A stretch of DNA of 64,000 nt from Nocardioides guangzhouensis (GTDB lineage Bacteria; Actinomycetota; Actinomycetes; Propionibacteriales; Nocardioidaceae): the NCBI RefSeq assembly GCF_004519545.1, contig NZ_SDKM01000019.1, forward strand, positions 1 through 64,000, given 5' to 3'. The translations under genes were made by a program, and so were the position numbers. A model generated the notes under the pieces. The model was given only the letters and a program-made list of their open reading frames with translations, searched no databases and was not told the DNA's origin. Below, one piece after another: positions 24,935-32,320 of this stretch (positions are counted from its first letter, which is position 1; every line of letters starts with the position of its first letter).

Positions 24935-26881
24935 TCAGGGGGTGAGGAGGCGGGTGGTGTCGGGGCTGGTGACGACGACCCGGCCGTCGGGGAGGGGGAG
25001 GGTGCGCAGGGCGGCGACGTCGGCGTACCCGTAGGCGCCGTGCACGGAGCGCTCGGTGAGCTGGCCGCCGGGGCCGACGTGGAGCAGCGAGACCGTGCCG
25101 TGCGAGCCGCCGTCGGGGCCCCAGGACTCCACCACCGTGAGCGCGGTACGCCGGTCCGGCAGCCAGGTGAACTGGCGCGGGTCCTGCCCGGCCCGGGTCG
25201 CCTGCTGGCTCCCGTAGGTGTGCACGGAGACCCGCCGCGGTGCGGCGAGGTCGGAGACGTCGAAGACCGCCGCCTGGCCGCCCCGGACCGACCCGTCGAG
25301 GCCGGCGTCCGTGCCGATGCCGAGCAGCCGGTCGTCGCCGATCGGGTGGAGGTACTCGCTGTAGCCCGGGATCTTCAGCGCGCCGAGCCGCCGCGGGTGC
25401 GCCGGGTCGGACAGGTCGATCGCGTAGAGCGGGTCGGTCTGCCGGAACGTGACCACGAACGCCAGGTCGTCGAACCAGCGCACCGACTTGATCTCCTCGT
25501 TCACACCGAGCCGGTCGACCCGCCCGACCTGCACCAGCCGGCCGTCGCGCTCGGCGAGCGTCAGCACCGAGTTGAAGTTGCCGGTCTCGGAGGTCGGCCC
25601 GACCGCGACCCGCAGCACCCCGTCCGTGGCGTCCATCGCCCAGCGGTCGCGGACCGAGCCGTCGACCTCCCCCGACCCGAGGTACGTCGCGGCGTCGCCG
25701 GAGAGCGCGAACGCGTGCAGCTGCGTGGTCCCGTCACGTCCCGGCCACCCGGGCACGACGGCGTCCACCATCACGCAGCAGCGGATCCCCCAGCCCGCGC
25801 TGGTGGCGAGGTAGAGCCGGTCGGTCGAGGAGTAGACCGTCGTCGACGAGGTGGCGACGGCGGTGACGCTGCGGTCGCGCGGCGTGGTGGCGTCGTACCC
25901 GACCACCGCCATCGTTCCGGGACCCGAGAAGTCCTCGGGGAGACGGACCTGGTCGCAGTCGGCGAGCCGGGTGCGGGCGCCGCCCTCGTCGTGGACGGAC
26001 GGAAGCCAGTCGGCCAGGGTGCTGGCGCGGACGGCCGCGCGGTTGTGGGCGCGCGCCTCGCGGTCGGACCGCTTGTCCGACGGGTGCACGAACGGGAGGT
26101 CCGGCAGGCCCGAGGAGAACACCAGCCGGACCGCGTCGCCGTAGCGTCGCGCCGAGACCAGCTCGGCGCCGTAGGTCTGGCGGTCCGTCATCGTCGGGGC
26201 GCCGGGTGACGACAGGTCGACGGAGACGACGGTCGTCCGCGGGCCGCGGCCGTCGTACCACGGACCCTCGCTGCCGAGCACGACGGCGGTGTCGCCGACC
26301 AGCAGCAGCTCGGTGCCCGCGCCGTACCCGTAGAGGTCCCGCTGGTCCGCGACCCCGGGCAGCTCGTACGTCGACAGCAGCCGCGGCTCCGTCCCGGTCA
26401 CGTCGTACGTCGTCAGGGTGTCGCCGCCGACCCGCACCATCAGGTCGCCGTCGGTCTTCGCCACGTCCGGCTCGTCGACGCCCTGCTCCTGCACGTTGGT
26501 GCCGGTGTCGCTCGACGTGACCTCGTCGGGGCCGCGCCCGGCGGAGGCGGTGTCCTCGGCCGCGCCCGCCATCGGCGTGAAGCCGTCCCGGGCGAGGTAG
26601 ACCGGGCCGCCGTCCCAGCCCCACGCGGTCACCCGGTCGAGCGCGTGGTCGACGTACCAGTCGAGCAGCTGGTCGCACGAGTCCGCGGACACCAGTCCCA
26701 CGCCGGGTGCCTGCGGCAGCGGACGCAGCGGCGCCGCGACCAGACGGCCGGAGCGGACCTCGTCGCCACCGCCACGCCACACGGCCCCGGCGGCGAACGA
26801 GCCGCCGACCAGGGCGACGGCGGCGGTCACGGCGAGCCAGCGTCGGGCGGCCGGGCGGGTCAGCGGCGAGGGGCGGTCCAT
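24935..26881 (-). CDS. secreted beta-propeller protein
   Basis: A 648-residue exported protein of the beta-propeller family found in archaea and actinobacteria (PF09826-like). Residues 1-40 give a membrane anchor or signal segment (RRWLAVTAAVALVGGSFAAG). The family hallmark TNVQEQGVDEPDVAKTDGD lies near residue 125, followed by repeated strands with WxDxLA-type blades (VRWFDDLAFVVTFRQTDPLY, IDLSDPAHPRRLGALKIPG, YSEYLHPIGDDRLLGIG). Function is unknown. The start ATG 26881 has a weak ribosome site, so a start slightly upstream is possible. Confidence 0.82.
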   Translation of the reverse strand: MDRPSPLTRPAARRWLAVTAAVALVGGSFAAGAVWRGGGDEVRSGRLVAAPLRPLPQAPGVGLVSADSCDQLLDWYVDHALDRVTAWGWDGGPVYLARDGFTPMAGAAEDTASAGRGPDEVTSSDTGTNVQEQGVDEPDVAKTDGDLMVRVGGDTLTTYDVTGTEPRLLSTYELPGVADQRDLYGYGAGTELLLVGDTAVVLGSEGPWYDGRGPRTTVVSVDLSSPGAPTMTDRQTYGAELVSARRYGDAVRLVFSSGLPDLPFVHPSDKRSDREARAHNRAAVRASTLADWLPSVHDEGGARTRLADCDQVRLPEDFSGPGTMAVVGYDATTPRDRSVTAVATSSTTVYSSTDRLYLATSAGWGIRCCVMVDAVVPGWPGRDGTTQLHAFALSGDAATYLGSGEVDGSVRDRWAMDATDGVLRVAVGPTSETGNFNSVLTLAERDGRLVQVGRVDRLGVNEEIKSVRWFDDLAFVVTFRQTDPLYAIDLSDPAHPRRLGALKIPGYSEYLHPIGDDRLLGIGTDAGLDGSVRGGQAAVFDVSDLAAPRRVSVHTYGSQQATRAGQDPRQFTWLPDRRTALTVVESWGPDGGSHGTVSLLHVGPGGQLTERSVHGAYGYADVAALRTLPLPDGRVVVTSPDTTRLLTP

Positions 26882-26939
26882 GGGGATCCGACGGGCCGGG
26901 GACCGGACCGGTTCCCGGGTCCGCGGACGGTGAGGCACG

Positions 26940-28118
26940 ATGGCCCCCATGACGGACGCCCGCGACCTCGACCTCGTCCTCTTCGGCGCCACCGGGTTCA
27001 CCGGCGGCCTGACCGCGGAGTACCTCGCCCGGCACGCACCGGCCCGGCTGCGCTGGGCGCTGGCCGGCCGCAACCTCGCGAAGCTCGAGGCGGTGCGCCA
27101 CCGGCTGGCCGCCATCGACCCGCGCCTGGAGGACATGGAGCTGCTGGTCGCCGACTCCGCCGACCGGGCCGCGCTGGACGCGGTGGTGGCTCGGACCCGG
27201 GTTGCCGTCTCCACGGTCGGCCCGTACGCCGTGCACGGCGAGCCGCTGGTCGCCGCCTGTGCCGCCGCCGGCACCGACTACTGCGACCTCACCGGCGAGC
27301 CGGAGTTCGTCGACCGGATGTACCTCGCCCACCACGAGACCGCGGTCGCCTCCGGCGCCCGGCTGGTGCACGCGTGCGGCTTCGACTCCATCCCGCACGA
27401 CCTCGGGGTCTACTTCACGGTCCGCCAGCTGCCGGCCGACGTCCCGGTCACCGTGCGCGGCGTGGTCCGCAGCAACGCGACCTTCTCGGGCGGCACCTTC
27501 CACTCGGCGCTGGGCGCGATGGCGGCCGCCCGCAGCGCCCGCGCGACGTACGCCGAGCGACGCAAGGCCGAGGGGCGCCCCGAGGGCCGCTCGTCGCGGG
27601 CGGTGCAGGGGAAGCCGCACCGCGACCCGGTGCTGGGCTACTGGCTGCTGCCGCTGCCCACCATCGACCCGGTCGTGGTCGCCCGCAGCGGCGCGGCCCT
27701 GGCGTCGTACGGCCCGGAGTTCCGCTACTCCCACTACGCCGGCACCCAGACCCTGCGGTACGCCGTCGGGGGTGCCGTCGGTGCCACCGCGCTGGCCCTG
27801 GCCGCCCAGGTCGGACCGCTGCGCGAGCAGCTGAAGAAGCGGGTGCCGCAGGGCGAGGGCCCGGACGAGAAGCGGCGGCGCAAGGCCTGGTTCACGGTCG
27901 ACTTCGTCGCCGAGGCCGGCGGCGAGCAGGTGCACACCCGGGTGTCGGGCGGCGATCCCGGCTACTCCGAGACCGCGAAGATGCTTGCGGAGTCCGCGCT
28001 GTGCCTCGCCTTCGACACCAACCCGCCCACCGCCGGGCAGGTCACCACGGCGGTGGCCATGGGCGACAACCTGCTGTCCCGCCTGCAGAAGGCCGGGCTG
28101 GACTTCGACACGGTCTGA
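26940..28118 (+). CDS. saccharopine dehydrogenase-like oxidoreductase
   Basis: A 392-residue protein of the saccharopine dehydrogenase NADP-binding family, close to the membrane-associated trans-acting enoyl reductase type of actinobacteria. The Rossmann motif is LVLFGATGFTGGLTAEYL near residue 12; later STVGPYAVHGEPLVAACAAAG, CDLTGEP and ACGFDSIPHDLG are family signatures. A hydrophobic stretch near residue 275 (GGAVGATALALAAQVG) may associate with membrane. GAGG lies 5 nt before ATG 26940. Substrate unknown; lipid or lysine metabolism are both possible. Confidence 0.85.
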   Translation: MAPMTDARDLDLVLFGATGFTGGLTAEYLARHAPARLRWALAGRNLAKLEAVRHRLAAIDPRLEDMELLVADSADRAALDAVVARTRVAVSTVGPYAVHGEPLVAACAAAGTDYCDLTGEPEFVDRMYLAHHETAVASGARLVHACGFDSIPHDLGVYFTVRQLPADVPVTVRGVVRSNATFSGGTFHSALGAMAAARSARATYAERRKAEGRPEGRSSRAVQGKPHRDPVLGYWLLPLPTIDPVVVARSGAALASYGPEFRYSHYAGTQTLRYAVGGAVGATALALAAQVGPLREQLKKRVPQGEGPDEKRRRKAWFTVDFVAEAGGEQVHTRVSGGDPGYSETAKMLAESALCLAFDTNPPTAGQVTTAVAMGDNLLSRLQKAGLDFDTV

Positions 28119-28123
28119 GCCCG

Positions 28124-28678
28124 CTACGTCTCGTTCTCGGTCCGCCCGCCCTGCTGCGCCCGCTTGATCTCGGACCGCTGCCGCACGACGTCCCGCATCC
28201 GCGTCGACATGATCGCCGCCGCGGTGGCCACGAAGAGCACGTTGAACACCATCTGGACCAGCACCAGGGCCCGCGCGGCCTGGCCGACGGCGTGCACGTC
28301 GCCGAACCCGACCGTGGCCAGCGTGGCGACGGTGAAGTAGAGCGAGTCGATCCGGGTGTGCAGGCTGGCGAACTCGCCGGGGTTGCGCACCTCGACGATG
28401 TAGAAGGTCAGGGCGAACACCTCGACCACGAGCACGATGGAGACGATGAGCCCGTCGAGCCGCCGCGAGCTGTCGTCCACGTGGATCCGGATCTGGTAGA
28501 GCATCCCCCAGATCAGCGCCACCGAGAGCACGGCCGCGCCGGCCGTCCGACGCGCCACGTCGGCGGTCGACTCGTACTGCACCGGCACGATGAAGTAGAC
28601 GACGACCGTCAGGACGACGATCGCGAGCAGCCGTAGCCATCGCGAGACACCCTTGGGCACTTCGTCGTCCTCGACCAC
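28124..28678 (-). CDS. two-pore-loop ion channel protein
   Basis: A 184-residue membrane protein. Four hydrophobic segments are visible; the last two flank a K+-channel pore helix and selectivity filter (LYFTVATLATVGFGDVHAVG near residue 122). GFG plus Asp is the canonical potassium filter, so K+ conduction is likely. The start is GTG 28678: it lies 7 nt after a -10-like CAACGT that is 22 nt from the shared dyad at 28714, suggesting a leaderless message. It is divergent from the BrkB-family gene. Confidence 0.85.
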   Translation of the reverse strand: MVEDDEVPKGVSRWLRLLAIVVLTVVVYFIVPVQYESTADVARRTAGAAVLSVALIWGMLYQIRIHVDDSSRRLDGLIVSIVLVVEVFALTFYIVEVRNPGEFASLHTRIDSLYFTVATLATVGFGDVHAVGQAARALVLVQMVFNVLFVATAAAIMSTRMRDVVRQRSEIKRAQQGGRTENET

Positions 28679-28713
28679 GTGTCCGACGTTGCCCTCTCGC
28701 GGCCGGGGCTGGT

Positions 28714-28730
28714 TCACCCGGAGAGGGTGA
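28714..28730. promoter_or_regulatory. TCACCC-N5-GGGTGA dyad, divergent promoters
   Basis: Perfect TCACCC-GGAGA-GGGTGA between the channel and BrkB genes. A -10-like CACGCT begins exactly 22 nt to the right (28753) and CAACGT exactly 22 nt to the left (28686-28691, minus strand), so one site could serve both. The dyad centre would lie near -42 of each start. Confidence 0.75.
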
Positions 28731-28763
28731 TCGCGTGCGGCGCCGCGGGGGCCACGCTGAGGC

Positions 28764-29729
28764 ATGCGCGCGGGTCGACTCGTGGACGCCGGGCGGGCGG
28801 TCGGGCGGCGGGTCGGTGGTTGGCTGGACCGGGGGCGGGCCTGGGGCTACCGGGTGCTCGACACCGTGCCGCCGGTCCGGCGGACCGTCGACGCCCTGGC
28901 CCGGATCGAGGTGGTCGACCGGTCGATGGCGATCGGGGCCCAGGCGCTGCTGGCACTCGTCCCGATGCTGGTGATCCTCGGTGCGTTCTTCCCGGACGCC
29001 ACGGACGCGGCCCTCGAGCGCTTCGCGACCGTCACCGGGCTCGGCTCGGGCGGGGAGGAGGTGGTCAAGGAGACCGCCGACGAGTCGGGGTACGCCGCCG
29101 CGGCAGCCGGCGTCGACGTCGAACAGGTGCGCGCCACCACCGGCGTCATCGGCATCCTCATCGTGGTGTTCTCGGCGACCAGCTTCTCGCGCGCCGTCCA
29201 GCGGATGTACGAGAAGGCGTGGGAGCAGCCGGCGATCGGTGGGGTCGCGGCCCGACGTCGGTGCCTTCTGTGGCTGTTCGGGTGGCTGGTCGCGAGCCAG
29301 ACGCTCACGTTCGTCGGCTGGCTGGACGACCGGGCCTCGGAGCTGGTCCTGGAGCCGGCCTTCTTCGCCCTGCGCTGCGTCTTCCTCACCCTCATCTGGT
29401 GGTGGAGCGTGTGGTACCTCCTGTTCGGGCGCGTGGGCTGGACGCGGCTGTTCTTCCCCTCCGCCCTCACCGGCGTCGTCCTGGGCATCTACACGAGCGC
29501 GTCGAGCCTGGTGATGCCGCGGTACGTCGTGACCAGCGCCAACCAGTTCGGCGCCCTCGGTGTGGTCCTCGCGGTGGCCACCTGGCTGGTCGGCGCGGCC
29601 GGCGTCGTCGTGGTGACCTCGGTGGTCGGGCGGGCGGTGTCGGAGGACGCGCTGGTCCGGTCGGTCGCGACCCGGTTGGTGTCGGGCATCCGGCTCGGGT
29701 CCGGCGGCGGGTCAGGTCGCGGCCGCTGA
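28764..29729 (+). CDS. YihY/BrkB-family membrane protein
   Basis: A 321-residue inner-membrane protein with six helices, of the YihY/BrkB family (formerly mis-annotated as RNase BN). Family features: IEVVDRSMAIGAQALLALVPML at helix 1, FSATSFSRAVQRMYEKAWE near residue 135, and GVVLGIYTSASSLVMPRYV. An acidic extracytoplasmic loop lies at about residues 75-125. Function unknown, possibly transport or envelope stress. The ATG lies 5 nt after the -10-like CACGCT, so a leaderless start is likely. Its 3' end overlaps the convergent 526-residue gene by 18 bp. Confidence 0.87.
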   Translation: MRAGRLVDAGRAVGRRVGGWLDRGRAWGYRVLDTVPPVRRTVDALARIEVVDRSMAIGAQALLALVPMLVILGAFFPDATDAALERFATVTGLGSGGEEVVKETADESGYAAAAAGVDVEQVRATTGVIGILIVVFSATSFSRAVQRMYEKAWEQPAIGGVAARRRCLLWLFGWLVASQTLTFVGWLDDRASELVLEPAFFALRCVFLTLIWWWSVWYLLFGRVGWTRLFFPSALTGVVLGIYTSASSLVMPRYVVTSANQFGALGVVLAVATWLVGAAGVVVVTSVVGRAVSEDALVRSVATRLVSGIRLGSGGGSGRGR

Positions 29730-31292
29730 GCGGTCGTCGGCGGGAGCCTCCACCGACCGGTCGGGGTTGCGGGCCAGGACCTCGACGATCACCAGCAGGA
29801 GCAGCGCGATCGCGAGCAACCACAGCGTGAACGACCCGGTCGGGTGTGCGGCCATCACGTACACCACGATCACCGCGCCGCCGATCACCGCCCGGATCAC
29901 GTTCTTGGAGCGGCCCAGCGCCTCGCCGAACACGCCCGTGTCGAGCCCGGCCCGGTCGGACCCGTGGCGGATCACGTCGAACGCCCGCGTCGCGGCTCGT
30001 CGTACGGCGGTCGGGGCCGGCTCCGGGCCGGTCACCCACGCGACCACGGCGATGGCGAGGAACAGCACGAGCACCGCGCGCAGGTTGAAGCGGATGAAGC
30101 GGACCGTCTGGTCGTAGATCACCGCGGCCGCGTCGGGCGGCAGCTGGTCGGCGGGGACCGCATCGAGGTAGACGATCCGGAACACGTTGAGCAGGGCGCC
30201 GAGCAGCAGCATCGACCCGGCCACCACGAGCGACATGCCGAACAGCGCCCGCCGGCGGCGCCGGGCCGCGAGGATGCCCAGGAAGAAGAGTCCCAGCGCG
30301 ATGAACGGCAGCGCCCGCGCCACCGCGTTCAGCACCCGGAAGCCGTTCTGCGCCCGGGCGATGTCGGCGGACTGGAAGATCGTGAACTGGGCGCTGACCG
30401 CCGGGAGGTTGCCGGCCATCGTGAACCCGGCCTCGACCAGTCGTTGCTGCACGGTCTCGATCAGCACCGCGAGGTTCAGCTTCACCGCGTTGCCCTGCAC
30501 CTCGACGGCGCCGCCCTCGGTGTCGCCGGTGAGCAGCGCGACCATCTGCGCGTGCGCCTCGCGGTTGGCCTGCTCCCACGCGACCGAGAACGCGTCGGAG
30601 GAGACCAGCTTCGCGACCTGGTCGTGGATGAAGTTGTTGACGCCGTTGGTGAGCGGCGTGATCAGCGCCGAGAGGCTGGTCGAGGCCCGCGGCGGCAGGC
30701 CCTGTTTCGACAGTGCGTCAACGGCCTCCTGGGTGAGCGCGCGGACGTCGAGGCGCTCGATGATCGCGTTGCTGATCCGGTCGGTCACCGCGCGCTGCAC
30801 GGCCGGGTCGTCGGCGAGCGGCGCGACCGTGTCGACGTACCGGTCGGTGTCGGACATCTGGTCGTTGGCCCAGGTCGCGACTACGGACAGCGGGGCCAGC
30901 ATCGCCACCAGGACGGCGCAGATCACGACGGCGAGGCCGCGCAGGATGCCCGAGGTGCGGCCGGGGCGGTCGGCGGCCGGGCCGGTCTCCTCGAGCCGGG
31001 CCTCGAGCCGGGCCACCTCGGCGCGCAGCTGGGCGGTCTCCGAGGGGGTCTGCGGGGCGGGTTCCGGGCCGGTCTCCGCGGCGGCGTCGGAACCGGTCTC
31101 CGGGTTGGGGCCCGCTTCCGGCTCGGTCGGGATCTCGGCGGTGGGCTCGGTCCCCTCGTCCGGGATCTCGGTGGTGGGCTCGGTGCCGGCGTCCGCAGCC
31201 CGGTCCGCAACCTGGTCTGCCGCCTGGTCCGGGCTCTGGTCGGCAGCCTCGTCCGGGCCGGGGCCCGGCTCCTGCGGCGGCGTGCCCGTCAT
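29712..31292 (-). CDS. polytopic membrane protein with acidic N-tail
   Basis: A 526-residue protein of unknown function. Residues 1-110 are a disordered acidic tail with degenerate repeats of the PDQAADQVADRAAD and TEPTTEIPDEGTEPTAEIP type, ending in a short coiled coil (QLRAEVARLEARLEETG). A membrane helix near 122-145 is followed by an extracytoplasmic helical domain (about 150-300) and four further helices. Similar architecture occurs in other actinobacteria; I do not recognise a named family. Its ATG overlaps the stop of the HdeD-like gene (ATGA), so it is the second gene of that operon. Confidence 0.75.
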   Translation of the reverse strand: MTGTPPQEPGPGPDEAADQSPDQAADQVADRAADAGTEPTTEIPDEGTEPTAEIPTEPEAGPNPETGSDAAAETGPEPAPQTPSETAQLRAEVARLEARLEETGPAADRPGRTSGILRGLAVVICAVLVAMLAPLSVVATWANDQMSDTDRYVDTVAPLADDPAVQRAVTDRISNAIIERLDVRALTQEAVDALSKQGLPPRASTSLSALITPLTNGVNNFIHDQVAKLVSSDAFSVAWEQANREAHAQMVALLTGDTEGGAVEVQGNAVKLNLAVLIETVQQRLVEAGFTMAGNLPAVSAQFTIFQSADIARAQNGFRVLNAVARALPFIALGLFFLGILAARRRRRALFGMSLVVAGSMLLLGALLNVFRIVYLDAVPADQLPPDAAAVIYDQTVRFIRFNLRAVLVLFLAIAVVAWVTGPEPAPTAVRRAATRAFDVIRHGSDRAGLDTGVFGEALGRSKNVIRAVIGGAVIVVYVMAAHPTGSFTLWLLAIALLLLVIVEVLARNPDRSVEAPADDRSAAAT

Positions 31293-31921
31293 GAGTGGGC
31301 GACCGGGTCGGTTCCCCCACGGCTGTCCTGCCGGTGCCGTCCGGAGACACCCGACGAGTCGCCGCGCAGGGAGGACCGGAGACGGAGCGCGGCGACGATC
31401 GTGACCGCGCCGTAGCCGATCAGCCAGATGCAGGCGAGCAGCACCAGCAGACCGAGGGAGCGTTCGGGGTTCACGATGAGGAAGCCGCCGACGATGATGC
31501 AGAGCACGCCGCGCGCGACGTCCCAGAGCCGGTTCGACTCGCCGGAGTCGAGGAACGCGAGGGCGATGTCGGCGAGTCCGGCCATCACCAGCCAGAGCCC
31601 GACCAGGATTCCGACGATGGTCAGGGTCTGGAGCGGGTCGACCACGATCAGGATGCCGACCACGATCGCGAAGGTCCCCACCGCACCCACGATGAGGCGG
31701 CCGAGACCGGATGCTCCGGACGGCGCGAGGGCGAGGAAGAGCTGCACGCTCCCCGAGATGATCAGCTGGATCGCGATCAGGATCGCGACCACGGTGAGCG
31801 TCTCGCTGGGCCAGGCTGCCAGGACCACGCCGAGGAGCAGCGTGACGACGCCGTACCCCATGACCAGGCCCCAGTGGTCGGCCATCACGTTGCGCACGAT
31901 GACGCGGGAGTCATCCGACAT
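31289..31921 (-). CDS. HdeD/DUF308-family membrane protein
   Basis: A 210-residue protein with six membrane helices arranged as three two-helix DUF308 repeats (ATLL-type GVVTLLLGVVLAAWPSET, GTFAIVVGILIVVDPLQT, GVLCIIVGGFLIVNPERS). HdeD of E. coli belongs to an acid-resistance locus; a stress role here fits the neighbours but is inference. GGAGG precedes ATG 31921. The promoter carries the TCCCCC-N5-GGGTGA dyad at 32009 with a -10-like CACGCT 22 nt away. It is followed, with a 4-base overlap, by the 526-residue membrane protein. Confidence 0.87.
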   Translation of the reverse strand: MSDDSRVIVRNVMADHWGLVMGYGVVTLLLGVVLAAWPSETLTVVAILIAIQLIISGSVQLFLALAPSGASGLGRLIVGAVGTFAIVVGILIVVDPLQTLTIVGILVGLWLVMAGLADIALAFLDSGESNRLWDVARGVLCIIVGGFLIVNPERSLGLLVLLACIWLIGYGAVTIVAALRLRSSLRGDSSGVSGRHRQDSRGGTDPVAHS

Positions 31922-32008
31922 GCCGCCTCCTGATCCAGGTTCTCCGACGAGCCACTCCGACGAGGCACTCCGACGCGACCAGCGTGCGGCAGGCCCCTCC
32001 GTCGCGGT

Positions 32009-32025
32009 TCCCCCGCAACGGGTGA
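32009..32025. promoter_or_regulatory. dyad site, HdeD-like and small ORF promoters
   Basis: TCCCCC-GCAAC-GGGTGA (one mismatch from the consensus). Exactly 22 nt to the left is CACGCT (31981-31986, minus strand), and exactly 22 nt to the right CACGAT (32048-32053), so it fits both divergent genes. Confidence 0.7.
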
Positions 32026-32095
32026 GGTCAGGGGTCCGACGGAGGATCACGATCGAGAGAACAGGAGACGTCGAGGCCTTTCGGGAGGCAGACCG

Positions 32096-32272
32096 ATGCA
32101 CATGCGCATCCACCCCGTCAGGAGTGCCGCACCGCGCGTGCGGCTCGAGCCGTCCTACACCCGGACGGTGGTCGAGGGTGTGCTCGCGCTCCTGACGCTG
32201 GTGGTCCTGGTCGGCGGCCTGGCCGCGGTCGCGACCTGGGGCGTGCTGGCGCTCGTCGCCATCGCGCTCTGA
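32096..32272 (+). CDS. 58-residue single-pass membrane protein
   Basis: ATG 32096 to TGA 32272 encodes a 58-residue protein: a basic N-terminus (MHMRIHPVRSAAPRVRLEPS) followed by a single long hydrophobic helix (VEGVLALLTLVVLVGGLAAVA) and a short tail. GGAGG lies 8 nt before the ATG, and a dyad/-10 promoter (32009/32048) lies upstream. Function unknown. It appears to belong to the same regulon as the divergent HdeD-like operon. Confidence 0.7.
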   Translation: MHMRIHPVRSAAPRVRLEPSYTRTVVEGVLALLTLVVLVGGLAAVATWGVLALVAIAL

Positions 32273-32320
32273 GCGGCCCGGGACCGACCCCCGACCGGCC
32301 AGGTGGCGCCGGTCGATCGA

